Source: Trichomonas vaginalis G3 (taxonomy: Eukaryota; Parabasalia; Trichomonadida; Trichomonadidae). Taken from it: a DNA stretch of 64,000 bases. The position numbers were made by a program, and so were the translations under genes. The notes below the pieces were generated by a model. The model was not told the DNA's origin. It did no database searches and worked only from the letters and a program-made list of their open reading frames with translations. Below are positions 22,069 through 31,359 of this stretch, one piece after another. The first letter of the stretch is position 1. Every line of letters starts with the position of its first letter. The stretch covers positions 12,958,001 to 13,022,000 of the forward strand of contig NC_067205.1 of assembly GCF_026262505.1 (NCBI RefSeq). The letters are read 5' to 3'.

Positions 22069-22809
22069 TTGAAGGTTCAGAATTCTTATGAAAATTACAA
22101 ATGTGGGGTTCAAAAATTGTATTGGACTCTCAATATGAATCCAAAACAATTTCAAATCAGTTACAATGCAGTTATTAAGGCAGCAAAATTTCTGGGAATT
22201 TACAAAGAAAAAGATAAAAGTAATCCAAAAGCATATTATGTGGATTATGAAGCAATTCTTCCAAATACAATCTGGCATGTGGATATTCATTTTTTGAAAG
22301 AACCAGAAACTTTACCGGTTTATGGAATAATTGATGACAAAAGTCGTTATTTGTTAGCATTGAAATTGCTTCGTAACAAAAGTTCAACAGAAACTTCAAA
22401 AGTGGCAATTGCAACAGTTCAAAAATATGGAGCACCTTTCTGTTTCTGGTCAGATAACGGTAAAGAAAATGAGGGAGAGTTCACAAAATTTTTGAGTACT
22501 TATGACATTCAAATCAGAAAATCAGCTCCATACATGCCACGTCAAAATGGCAAAATTGAACGCCTCTGGCCATCACTGGACAAAAATGCTCCAAAGTCTT
22601 CAGAATTTGAGAGCATCAATCAGGAATTGGAAGAATTCAGGCAAAAATACAATGACATGCCACATGGCGCTCATCCAAAAATTGGAGTTCGACCATACAC
22701 TCCAAGAGAGGTTTACAACAAATTTAAGAAATGGACCAAGGATGATAAACCGCTCTGGAAAAAATGTGTTAATAAGCAGTGGGAAGTTGAAGAGATTCCA
22801 AACTATTGA
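22069..22809 (+). CDS. IS3/IS481-like DDE transposase/integrase, catalytic part
   Basis: About 246 residues, frame opening at a TTG, so this is the continuation of the interrupted gene and not a free gene. The catalytic core shows the three acidic positions in order: Asp in NTIWHVDIHF, Asp in FWSDNGKENEG, and Glu in RQNGKIERLWPSLD, the last being the NGxxER pattern of the rve-type core. The C-terminal part (YNDMPHGAHPKIGVRPYTPREVYN) is the usual integrase tail. The enzyme family cuts and joins element ends. No reverse transcriptase or capsid gene is near, so a retroviral origin is unlikely. Close to the IS3EU-type eukaryotic elements; Ginger is the alternative. Confidence 0.8.
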   Translation: MKVQNSYENYKCGVQKLYWTLNMNPKQFQISYNAVIKAAKFLGIYKEKDKSNPKAYYVDYEAILPNTIWHVDIHFLKEPETLPVYGIIDDKSRYLLALKLLRNKSSTETSKVAIATVQKYGAPFCFWSDNGKENEGEFTKFLSTYDIQIRKSAPYMPRQNGKIERLWPSLDKNAPKSSEFESINQELEEFRQKYNDMPHGAHPKIGVRPYTPREVYNKFKKWTKDDKPLWKKCVNKQWEVEEIPNY

Positions 22810-23170
22810 AATATTCTATATTTTTTTCAAAAATTCTCATTCAAATTTGAATTTGGTTTTCAAAATTATGAATAAACATTATTTTTATTAAACTTGATTT
22901 TTAGCTCTGAAGAATCAAAAGAATTTAGCGAGAAAGAATATGCAGCTCACATAGGGGTAGATAAAGATATATCTCGAAAAAAATTGAATTTATTGTAAAG
23001 AATGAAGAAGTTCATTTTAAGATTGAGTTGATTTTCAACCAAAACGAGAGAGCATGCAGGCAAATGAAATTCGAAAAGTGAAAGGAATGACATATGCAAA
23101 AGAAAAGATTCAAATAACGCAAGCGAAATATAGATCAGTTAAAATCAGAATAAAATTTCGATCTTTTCTA
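22810..23170. other. Non-coding stretch with ORF remnants of the IS3-like element
   Basis: A short frame near 22908-22998 (SSEESKEFSEKEYAAHIGVDKDISRKKL) and one near 22990-23082 (IVKNEEVHFKIELIFNQNERACRQMKF) look like decayed coding sequence, perhaps a second ORF of the transposon. Neither is recognised. Confidence 0.4.
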
Positions 23171-25371
23171 CAGGGAACTAAAGGCTATGAGGCACTGATA
23201 TAATCAGTGCCTCATAGCCTTTAGTTCCCTACTAAAAGTGAGAAAACTTGTTCGCAATGCGAAATGATTGCGAACAAGTTTTCTCACTTCAGCGAGGGAA
23301 TTGTTCCTTATGATGCATACATTATAAATATATACATCATAAGGAACAATTCCCTCTAGATAGCTGGGAAACTTTCTCTAAATAACTTATCATTTGGAGA
23401 AAGTTTCCCAGCTATCTACTGGGAACTAAAGGCTATGAGGCACTAATATATAATCAGTGCCTCATAGCCTTTAGTTTGTTATTAAAAACGAGAAAACTTG
23501 TTCGAAATGATAAACAATTTCGAACAAGTTTTCTCGTTTTAAGGAGGGAATTGTTCCTTATGATGCATACATTATAAATATATACATCATAAGGAACAAT
23601 TCCCTCTAGATAGCTGGGAAACTTTCTCTAAATAACTTATCATTTGGAGAAAGTTTCCCAGCTATCTACTGGGAACTAAAGGCTATGAGGCACTAATATA
23701 TAATCAGTGCCTCATAGCCTTTAGTTTGTTATTAAAAACGAGAAAACTTGTTCGAAATGCGATAAAATTTGCGAACAAGTTTTCTCGTTTTAAGGAGGGA
23801 ATTGTTCCTTATGATGCATACATTATAAATATATACATCATAAGGAACAATTCCCTCTAGATAGCTGGGAAACTTTCTCTAAATAACTTATCATTTGGAG
23901 AAAGTTTCCCAGCTATCTACTGGGAACTAAAGGCTATGAGGCACTAATATATAATCAGTGCCTCATAGCCTTTAGTTTGTTATTAAAAACGAGAAAACTT
24001 GTTCGAAATGATAAACAATTTCGAACAAGTTTTCTCGTTTTAAGGAGGGAATTGTTCCTTATGATGCATACATTATAAATATATACATCATAAGGAACAA
24101 TTCCCTCTAGATAGCTGGGAAACTTTCTCTAAATAACTTATCATTTGGAGAAAGTTTCCCAGCTATCTACTGGGAACTAAAGGCTATGAGGCACTAATAT
24201 ATAATCAGTGCCTCATAGCCTTTAGTTTGTTATTAAAAACGAGAAAACTTGTTCGAAATGATAAACAATTTCGAACAAGTTTTCTCGTTTTAAGGAGGGA
24301 ATTGTTCCTTATGATGCATACATTATAAATATATACACCATAAGGAACAATTCCCTCTAGATAGCTGGGAAACTTTCTCTAAATAACTTATCATTTGGAG
24401 AAAGTTTCCCAGCTATCTACTGGGAACTAAAGGCTATGAGGCACTAATATATAATCAGTGCCTCATAGCCTTTAGTTTGTTATTAAAAACGAGAAAACTT
24501 GTTCGAAATGATAAACAATTTCGAACAAGTTTTCTCGTTTTAAGGAGGGAATTGTTCCTTATGATGCATACATTATAAATATATACATCATAAGGAACAA
24601 TTCCCTCTAGATAGCTGGGAAACTTTCTCTAAATAACTTATCATTTGGAGAAAGTTTCCCAGCTATCTACTGGGAACTAAAGGCTATGAGGCACTAATAT
24701 ATAATCAGTGCCTCATAGCCTTTAGTTTGTTATTAAAAACGAGAAAACTTGTTCGAAATGATAAACAATTTCGAACAAGTTTTCTCGTTTTAAGGAGGGA
24801 ATTGTTCCTTATGATGCATACATTATAAATATATACATCATAAGGAACAATTCCCTCTAGATAGCTGGGAAACTTTCTCTAAATAACTTATCATTTGGAG
24901 AAAGTTTCCCAGCTATCTACTGGGAACTAAAGGCTATGAGGCACTAATATATAATCAGTGCCTCATAGCCTTTAGTTTGTTATTAAAAACGAGAAAACTT
25001 GTTCGAAATGATAAACAATTTCGAACAAGTTTTCTCGTTTTAAGGAGGGAATTGTTCCTTATGATGCATACATTATAAATATATACATCATAAGGAACAA
25101 TTCCCTCTAGATAGCTGGGAAACTTTCTCTAAATAACTTATCATTTGGAGAAAGTTTCCCAGCTATCTACTGGGAACTAAAGGCTATGAGGCACTAATAT
25201 ATAATCAGTGCCTCATAGCCTTTAGTTTGTTATTAAAAACGAGAAAACTTGTTCGAAATGATAAACAATTTCGAACAAGTTTTCTCGTTTTAAGGAGGGA
25301 ATTGTTCCTTATGATGCATACATTATAAATATATACATCATAAGGAACAATTCCCTCTAGATAGCTAGGAA
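23171..25371. repeat. Satellite of nine 250-bp units, four hairpins each
   Basis: Units start with GGGAACTAAAGG at 23171, 23421, 23671, 23922, 24172, 24422, 24672, 24922 and 25172. Each unit is four back-to-back perfect hairpins: H1 (arm AACTAAAGGCTATGAGGCAC), H2 (arm CGAGAAAACTTGTTCGAAAT), H3 (arm GAGGGAATTGTTCCTTATGA) and H4 (arm ATAGATAGCTGGGAAACTTT, approximate phase). Loops are 10-25 nt and AT-rich. Units 2-9 are nearly identical; unit 1 differs in both arms of H1 and H2. The array ends within the last H4. No coding sequence. It lies inside the IS3-like element near its right end. Confidence 0.95.
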
Positions 25372-25773
25372 ACCCTAAATTAACTATTAATCTTTGAGAT
25401 ATTTTTTTATTGAGATTAATACGTTTTTCTAAATAATTAAAATGTAAAATTTTGATTGTGAACTCATCTCTAATATTTTGGCTCCTTAATATATTTGAAT
25501 CATGATCTTTGAGAAGAGTTCTCAAAAGTATTCACAAAAGCTATTTTTCCTTGAAATTTAAAAATCCTGTTTATCATATATTACCGAATTCAATTCCCTA
25601 CATATTTCAAAATATTCTATGAACATTTCAATTTTTGAAAAAAACATATTTTTTCCAAATATATTTATTATCATATTTCTAATAATATTTCCTAAAGCGT
25701 CACTTTTTACTTCCTCGACGATTATTTCCCTCTCAAAAATTCAATAGCTTACATTTTGACAGAACTTAATATG
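25372..25773. other. Right end of the IS3-like element
   Basis: AT-rich, non-coding, ending in the inverted repeat at 25742-25773. A subterminal stretch at 25510-25550 is related in inverted order to 17508-17550. Confidence 0.5.
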
Positions 25774-25848
25774 TAACACGCCCTCTAGCCCATATAGAAA
25801 AGAATTTATTTAGATTAAAATTAGAATTTTTATTCTGAAATGTTTGCT

Positions 25849-26940
25849 TTAATGTTTTTTACGGATGGAAATGAACTGGATATCGTCTGAGTCTTCGCTT
25901 GTTTCCTCCTCCTCTTCTTCTTCTTCGTCCGAATTGTCTTCATCTTCACAATAACCAGATAAGAAGATGGTTATTTTGGTTTGTTCTGGTTTTTTGAGAA
26001 GCATTTTGGCTGTGCCAGTAAAAACGAACTCAAGATTTTGATAGAATTGTCTGCTTGAGTGAGTGAATTTGCATACTGTAAGTGGCATTGCAACTCGGTT
26101 TGCTTGAACAGATATTATTGAAACATCTTCTCCATCTGGTATCCGTTCAGGAATATCTAAAGCGGCTGTTGTTATAATATGCATATTGTTTTCGTAATGC
26201 AATTTTGGATATATTTCGAATGGATGTGCAGCTACACCAGCTGGAGCAACAATGGAAAGATTCCAGGAGAAAGAACCGCGTTTGTTTTCATCTTCTTTCC
26301 AATTGTAAGTTAAAGGATAAGGACGAAAGTCGTTGAGTGTTTCATATAGCTGTTCTCTTAAGTTTGGTTCACAGCAAATAATGAACTCGTCAATTGCTTG
26401 AAGAGATACCATAGTTGAAACATAAGGCAAATTCGACAAGAAAAAGTCAACCATTACTGTCGGGTTTTGAACTTTGTTTTCTAATGTTTCGACTGGTTTT
26501 ATTATACTTTTGAAATATCTATCATAGTCATTGTTGTCTGTTAAGGACAAATTGTTTGGATAAGCTGCAATGAGTCTTCTATATCTTGCTTCTGTTGTTG
26601 AGAATGAGAAGACACCTTCTGGTTCTGTAGGAGTGTAAGTTTTTAGTTGAACTTTGCGTATGTTTGGTGTCTGATTTGAGTCTGATTGGACTGAAACAAC
26701 TTGAGCTTCTGTAGTTTGTTGTGTTATTGTTTGTTCTGAAGGTTGCTCTGATGTTTGTTCGACTTCTGCAGTTTCTTTTGGTTGAATTTGAGCTTCAATT
26801 TGTGTCTGATTGGAGTCTGATTGGACTGAAACCTGTGTAACCTCTTTGGACATACTAGTAAAGTATGAGGATATAAGTGTTTGACCTTTAAAGAGCTTTT
26901 GTAAAGAATTGTCAGTCATGCTACTACTGTGGTCTTGCAT
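25849..26940 (-). CDS. Outer Polinton 363-aa protein with acidic tail
   Basis: I choose ATG 26940 (Met-Gln-Asp-His); the frame is open to a TTG at 27006. The N-terminal third is Gln/Thr/Ser-rich and contains the phrase VSVQSDSNQT twice, so it is probably disordered. Residues ~120-320 look like a folded beta-rich domain (VFSFSTTEARYRRLIAAYPNN ... GSFSWNLSIVAPAGVAAHPFEIYPKLHYENNMHIITTAALDIPE ... QFYQNLEFVFTGTAKML). The C-terminus carries a run of Asp/Glu followed by a basic end. I do not recognise the family. It is the leftmost gene of the outer element and diverges from the structural gene at 27410 across a 400-bp control region rich in CAACGG sites, so it may belong to the virion or early set. 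Confidence 0.7.
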   Translation of the reverse strand: MQDHSSSMTDNSLQKLFKGQTLISSYFTSMSKEVTQVSVQSDSNQTQIEAQIQPKETAEVEQTSEQPSEQTITQQTTEAQVVSVQSDSNQTPNIRKVQLKTYTPTEPEGVFSFSTTEARYRRLIAAYPNNLSLTDNNDYDRYFKSIIKPVETLENKVQNPTVMVDFFLSNLPYVSTMVSLQAIDEFIICCEPNLREQLYETLNDFRPYPLTYNWKEDENKRGSFSWNLSIVAPAGVAAHPFEIYPKLHYENNMHIITTAALDIPERIPDGEDVSIISVQANRVAMPLTVCKFTHSSRQFYQNLEFVFTGTAKMLLKKPEQTKITIFLSGYCEDEDNSDEEEEEEEETSEDSDDIQFISIRKKH

Positions 26941-27409
26941 TAGACAAAAATGAACTGACCAGAAGTTTGTGGAAAATGAATATTGAATAAAAACCGTTTT
27001 TGTCAACGGTAACCCCCTCTATTTTTTATTTTATTTAATAGTTACCGTTGGAAAAACGTTTATCTCAAATATTGAATGAACTATAAACGTTTTTTGTTTT
27101 CTATATATACTTTTTTGTCCAACGGTAAAACTTTTTACACAACGGTTTTTGAGAGTCGTCGCCGTTGACTTTTTTGTAGAGCACTCAAAATAGTATAACT
27201 TTGTCCGGACAAGTAAGGGTCTATCGTCGCTACAGGAAAAGTTACAGGCGTTCCAAGGAAGTATACTTTGAGAAGCCTTTTTCCCCTTATAGAATGAGAT
27301 AGGACGGTTATTTTACAAAACTGACAACACTTTGACCGAGTAGTTTTTTGTGCTGAACAAAAGTGTCATATAAACATCTGTCAAAAACCGCTTTTTAACT
27401 TCACTTAAA
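26941..27409. promoter_or_regulatory. Divergent control region with CAACGG (Myb-type) boxes
   Basis: Between the divergent starts at 26940 and 27410. The hexamer CAACGG (or its complement) occurs five times in about 170 bases, near 27004, 27044, 27120, 27139 and 27162, often within the longer CAACGGTAA. YAACGG is the classic Myb recognition core and trichomonads have many Myb proteins. Whether a host Myb binds here is inference. Confidence 0.5.
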
Positions 27410-27726
27410 ATGCCACGTAAGCTACGTAAGAATATACGTAAGAGGAAGGGAGCATTGAAACATCCAATAGTAAAACTGACACCACAACAACAGTTGCAAC
27501 AACAAATGATGAATGACCCCACTATGTTGCAACAAATGTCAAGCAACCCTATGCTTTTAAACCGAGTTATTGGTGCACAGAGTGGAGGTTTAAGAGCGGC
27601 ACTTTTAGCGAAAATGGCAGGCTATGGTGGAGCTGCAGACGGAACAGCTTATAACCCTCAAAGTCAAATGAATTTGAGTTCACTCAAAAATCAAATAACA
27701 GATGTCAAAAAGTCAAACATAGACAT
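27410..27726 (+). pseudogene. Outer Polinton structural-type gene, 5' part, interrupted by the inner element
   Basis: ATG 27410 opens a very basic N-terminus (PRKLRKNIRKRKG) followed by a Gln/Met-rich stretch and a small helical segment (SGGLRAALLAKMAGYGG). The inner Polinton begins at 27727, directly inside this frame. The basic N-terminus would suit a DNA- or core-associated virion protein. The gene's other part lies beyond 48693. Confidence 0.7.
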
Positions 27727-28419
27727 AGTTAGTATCCCTATCTTGGTTATGGTGGCACTGCGTTCCACCTTACCCAAGATAACGGTTTGACACTTTACAA
27801 AACCACTAACGTATATTTTACAACACAAACGACAACACTAATTTAACATTAAATATTTACAAAGCCGCCAACCTCTTCACCTCACTAATGTAAAAAATAA
27901 ACGTTCTCACTAACGTTCCCATTAATGTTCTCACTTACAAAAGTATTGCAACTCCTCCCATTGCTGTGCTTCACATAACAGCTCATAATCTTCTGACTCA
28001 CTTTCTTCTTCATATAGGTCAAAGTCACTGTCATAATTAATGTTTATAAGTTTTGACAAAGCTAATGAAACACGCTTACCGTTTGTATCTATTGCTTGTA
28101 TATATCTTCCATAATGCTCTTTGTCATAAACGCTCAAACTAACTTTACCCTTTCTCCCTCGTATCTGATAGAATGTATTTTCACGAGGAACGAAGAACAA
28201 ATTCTTGAACTCATGACCGTTGTAGTTTGTTATCTCAATAGTTTTCGTCATTTACATAAAAATAAAATAAAAATAATTTATATAAAAATAAAATAAAAAA
28301 TAAACGATATCACTACCTTCACGCGTATGAAAACATAGCACAAAATAAATTAAGGTGAAGTGGTGAAATCTCACCTCTTTTTTCACCCACTTGAATTCAT
28401 TGCTTTATAACTCTCTTCC
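27727..28419. repeat. Left terminal inverted repeat of the inner Polinton
   Basis: About 0.69 kb, nearly identical in inverted order to 47989-48693. It contains one whole small gene (27931-28251) and its control sites. Long TIRs are usual for Polintons; a gene fully inside both arms is less so. Confidence 0.9.
27931..28251 (-). CDS. TIR-borne 106-aa protein, left copy
   Basis: Starts MTKTIEITNYNGHEFKNLFF. It has a small beta-rich look in residues 1-60 (FVPRENTFYQIRGRKGKVSLSVYDKEHYGRYIQAIDTNGKRVSLALSKL) and a strongly acidic C-terminal third (DSDFDLYEEESESEDYELLCEAQQWEELQYFCK). The SH3- or Tudor-like pattern of the first part is an impression only. No family recognised. The identical protein is encoded in the right TIR at 48169-48489, so the element carries two doses, both reading away from the element's interior. 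The gene has its own repeated operator-like sites (see 48020-48062 for the right copy) similar to those of the KilA-N gene, which suggests early or regulatory expression. Confidence 0.75.
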   Translation of the reverse strand: MTKTIEITNYNGHEFKNLFFVPRENTFYQIRGRKGKVSLSVYDKEHYGRYIQAIDTNGKRVSLALSKLININYDSDFDLYEEESESEDYELLCEAQQWEELQYFCK

Positions 28420-28924
28420 TTGATTTCTTTTTAGTTGCTTTCTTTACATCCGTCTCCAACTTGACTGTCTTTCTTCTTCGTCCATAATGATACCAATTAC
28501 TTCCACCAGTCAATGGGTCAAATGGTCTTTCGTAAGGGCTTCCATACATTCCATAGGGACCATACGGAAGAACTGCTGATGGAGAAGAAACATTTTCTTT
28601 AGTTCCATCGACTCTATTTAAATGTATTGTTTCACCTTTCATCTGGTCATTAAAGTCTTTTGCTTGTTTTGCAAACTCATCGTCCTTTCCTAAAGCATTT
28701 TCTGACTCAGTCGCAACCAAATTGGATGCTTTATTTATGAGCCCTATTTTATTTAATCTTAACTTCTTTGCAACCCAGACTCCAATCTTTCCTTTATTTG
28801 CGTCTAATGTCTTTGAAACTCTTCCTCCACTCATTTTATTTACTGCGTCATAAGCCCCAAGTGCTTTTGCTCCAAATGCTAATGCTTTTGTTCCCATTGC
28901 GCCTAAAGCTGCCCAAGCTACCAT
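28397..28924 (-). CDS. Ala/Gly-rich basic protein, inner Polinton
   Basis: 175 residues from ATG 28924. The N-terminus (MVAWAALGAMGTKALAFGAKALGAYDAVNKMSGG) is Ala/Gly-rich and weakly hydrophobic; the middle is charged and helical; a Pro/Gly/Tyr stretch (PYGPYGMYGSPYERPFDPLTGGSNWYHYGRRRK) follows; the end is a Lys/Arg cluster. This composition resembles small minor-capsid or core proteins of adenovirus/Polinton-type viruses (membrane-active or DNA-condensing), but no homology is recognised and this is inference. Its end overlaps the inner border of the left TIR. Confidence 0.6.
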   Translation of the reverse strand: MVAWAALGAMGTKALAFGAKALGAYDAVNKMSGGRVSKTLDANKGKIGVWVAKKLRLNKIGLINKASNLVATESENALGKDDEFAKQAKDFNDQMKGETIHLNRVDGTKENVSSPSAVLPYGPYGMYGSPYERPFDPLTGGSNWYHYGRRRKTVKLETDVKKATKKKSRKRVIKQ

Positions 28925-29614
28925 TTACACCATATTAAAATCATCTCTCTTCAATATTATCTCATAAAAGTTCTCGTTACTGGAGAAAGTCAATGAAACA
29001 TAAACATTCTCACGGGCTTCGCCCTCACCGCTTTGCGGTCTATCTAACTTCTTTCTTATCTCATCTATTCGCTTCAAAATGTCTGAACAATTGCTAATCA
29101 TCTTCTACACAGTTATTTCATCATGAATGACTTTCAAGAACAAGCTCATTTAATATGCAATTAAAATCATCTCAATAATGAGTCCATCCTTTCCATCTTT
29201 AGGTAGCACAACATCTTTCATTGAAGAAGGTTCGACATGTCTTATGTTAAACTTACTGACAAAGTTGGTTATACTATAATGCTTCGGTGGCGAATACATG
29301 TAGTTTGAAAGACATAATATAGATTCTTCAGCAAATTCACTTATACTGGATTTATAACAATGTTCTCACGAGACCAAACACCACCAATTGACAATCCTTG
29401 TAAGCAATCCTGCTGAACCTTCAACTGTAAACGTCGATGGTAACATTCCACGAAGGTCATCTATTGACATCTTTGAGTCACTGAATTTAAATATTTTCTT
29501 AAAGCAATCGTCATTATCTAACCATGGCAATAGCTTTGAAGTTTTCATTCGAATATAACATCTGCTTCATTAAATGTAAAACCTGACTTCTTTGCAGAGA
29601 CGATTTTTAAAAAT
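28925..29614 (-). pseudogene. Remnant of a broken gene, inner Polinton
   Basis: The minus strand shows coding-like fragments, the clearest near 29366-29548, but no whole frame. Family not recognised. Broken, perhaps three breaks. Confidence 0.4.
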
Positions 29615-30034
29615 CTATTGCATTGTTTCAAAATTATATGCTATGGTAACTTCTGAAGTAATGGGTTGTCCTTCTGCTATAAGTTGTTCTTTCAATACCG
29701 TTTGAAGCTTTGTGTTAAAAACTTTCATGTCATCTCCTGTATCTAAGTTCACATACACAGCAACAGGGAAACTATCTTGCTTCTTTGTTTCATCATTATA
29801 TCTCAAAACATTAAAGTTCTTCAATAATATTGTTCTTCCTGCTGGAATACTTCTAACTTGTCTTATTTCAATAGCTTTCTCACCTCCTACATACTCTACC
29901 CAGTGTCTTGGATATTCATAAGTATACTGACTTTCTTGAATTTTGGTTGGTTTCATCATAACGTGTTCATAGTATATCTTTATACTCTTGTCAGTTAGAC
30001 TCGGTGCTATGTTCTGAATATTTCTGACTTGCAT
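29615..30034 (-). CDS. Virion-type protein, small member of a three-gene family
   Basis: ATG 30034 (Met-Gln-Val-Arg-Asn-Ile) is chosen because a TTTTATCT-type motif lies just before it. About 139 residues. The core YEYPRHWVEYVGGEKAIEIRQVRSIPAGRTILLKNFNV followed by a segment on chain ends (MKVFNTKLQTVLKEQL) resembles the start of the proteins at 43986-44843 (FKFPTDWIVNINEEKYIGITSMYITRAFRKV) and 60706-61566 (YRFDYPICWLQSPSDAKAIGFRRVLFSNRTN). All three share an aromatic-Pro-x-x-Trp then Lys-x-Ile/Gly-x-Arg pattern. Function unknown; present in both elements beside capsid genes, so a virion part is likely. Its start lies 16 bp from the divergent ATPase start. Confidence 0.55.
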   Translation of the reverse strand: MQVRNIQNIAPSLTDKSIKIYYEHVMMKPTKIQESQYTYEYPRHWVEYVGGEKAIEIRQVRSIPAGRTILLKNFNVLRYNDETKKQDSFPVAVYVNLDTGDDMKVFNTKLQTVLKEQLIAEGQPITSEVTIAYNFETMQ

Positions 30035-30050
30035 TTTTAATGGAGATAAA
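30035..30050. promoter_or_regulatory. 16-bp bidirectional promoter
   Basis: The only sequence between divergent start codons at 30034 (minus) and 30051 (plus) is TTTTAATGGAGATAAA. Compare the equally short spacers at 33013-33029 and 53774-53791. Confidence 0.5.
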
Positions 30051-30883
30051 ATGAAGCATTTAATACATGATGTAGATGAAGACATGAATGAAACTACAGA
30101 CAAACTTAACTCTTCTCTTATTCTTCCTTTCAGCAAAGATTATGAATTCTGTTCAAATGGTGTGTATTTCTATTGTGGAAAGATGGTTCAGGAAAGACAT
30201 TTAACCTCATTCGTCATATACTCATAACAGAGCGTTTAGGAAACGACTCTTACTATGACCAAATCATTATATCAGCAACTTCAGACTCTATGGATTCAAC
30301 AGCGAAAACATTCATGAGTAAAGTTCAAGCATCTGTCGTTAAAGTTCCAGATAGCGAACTCATTGAATTTCTTCAACGTTACATTCGACGTAAGAGAAAA
30401 TATTATGCTATTGTAGAGTTCATACAGTCAGGAATGCAAAAGACTTCAGAAGAGATGGAAAGAATTATTGACAAACACCACTTACGTCAGTACTCAGGAG
30501 TTTACGATATGAAACGACTGACAAACTACATTCTATCAAAACTTTCAAAATACCCCTTCAAAAAGTATCCTTCAAATACTCTGCTCGTTTGTGACGACTT
30601 CGCCGGAAAAGGTTTAGTGTCAAAACCAGACTCACCATTAGCTAACATCATTACTAAAGTCAGACATTACCATTTAACTGTAGCAATACTTATGCAAACA
30701 TGGCGTTTCCTTGCTTTAAACATAAAACGTCTCATAACTGACTTCGTTATCTTTCAAGGTTTCTCACGTTATGACATTGAACTCATTTGGAAACAGTCAG
30801 GTATAACATTACCTTTTGAAGAAATTTGGGAAGCATATAAGTCTCTCTCTCTCCTCGTTCATACCTTGAGATTCATATCATGA
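30051..30883 (+). pseudogene. Packaging ATPase (FtsK/HerA, A32-like), inner Polinton
   Basis: P-loop ATPase that would pump DNA into the capsid. Walker A GSGKT lies near 30190 and Walker B LLVCDDF near 30590; the segment MQTWRFLALNIKRLITDFVIF after it matches the sensor region of the outer element's ATPase (CVQTAKSLSKDVKRILTDIILF, 57390-58261). The locus starts at ATG 30051, 16 bp from a divergent gene. It looks broken, about one break. Confidence 0.8.
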
Positions 30884-30932
30884 CTAATACCATTAAAGTC
30901 AAAAATATTCCATGGGAACGACCAACATTGTT

Positions 30933-31334
30933 TTAAAGTTTAACCTTCAATTGACTGATGGTAAACAAATTCCATGCATCTCTGTCGCCATTTCTGTTAA
31001 TATTTTTGCTGTCATTCATATCATCCACTTCCCCATCCGTTAGCTTTTGAGGATATGCGTTAGAATAGCTGTTCTTAAATGAAGGCTTTTCACCTTTGAG
31101 AGCATAAACTCTATAACTTTCTGCATACTTTATGTTTGAACCTCCTGAACCATCATTGACATAAATTTTTATAGGTTTCCACCCTTTGTTCATATTCCTG
31201 CTTCTTCCCTTTGCTCTTTTGTTCAGTAGTTCTACATCTTTATACACAGCACCTGTCTCAGTGAATTCAACAATATTTTCATTCGTTAGCTTTACATTCA
31301 AACCCTTGTCGAGTATATTGTTCATTTCATACAT
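30933..31334 (-). CDS. 133-aa protein, inner Polinton
   Basis: ATG 31334 (Met-Tyr-Glu-Met-Asn-Asn) is chosen over longer non-ATG openings because the promoter-like motif TTTTTATTCTATATGAA lies between it and the divergent ATG at 31360. The protein has a beta-rich middle (GWKPIKIYVNDGSGGSNIKYAESYRVYALKGE) and a polar end. No family recognised. By position, divergent to the conserved CCG-motif gene, it is the counterpart of 53354-53773 in the outer element, though sequence likeness is not clear. Probably a small structural or accessory protein. Confidence 0.5.
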   Translation of the reverse strand: MYEMNNILDKGLNVKLTNENIVEFTETGAVYKDVELLNKRAKGRSRNMNKGWKPIKIYVNDGSGGSNIKYAESYRVYALKGEKPSFKNSYSNAYPQKLTDGEVDDMNDSKNINRNGDRDAWNLFTISQLKVKL

Positions 31335-31359
31335 ATAAAAGGTTTTTATTCTATATGAA

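Larger units (their letters stand above)
17364..25773 (+). mobile_element. 8.4-kb IS3/IS481-like (IS3EU-type) DNA transposon, with nested insertions
   Basis: The ends are inverted repeats of at least 30 bp: 17364-17398 and 25742-25773 share CATATTAAGTTCTGTCAAAA and further matching bases, and subterminal stretches near 17508-17550 and 25510-25550 are also related in inverted order. Inside are the split transposase, a 4-kb TIR insertion, a second small ORF remnant and the hairpin satellite. Ginger-type would be the alternative; the DDE domain looks closer to IS3/IS481. No clear target duplication is seen. I treat it as a plain DNA transposon because no capsid, polymerase or reverse transcriptase is present between its ends. 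Confidence 0.6.

Noticed and set aside
22069-22809. Retroviral or LTR-element integrase
   Set aside because: No reverse transcriptase, capsid or LTR nearby, and the flanks are DNA-transposon-type inverted repeats; the core pattern is nearer to IS3/IS481.
23171-25371. CRISPR array
   Set aside because: Units are contiguous 250-bp repeats without unique spacers, and the organism is a eukaryote.
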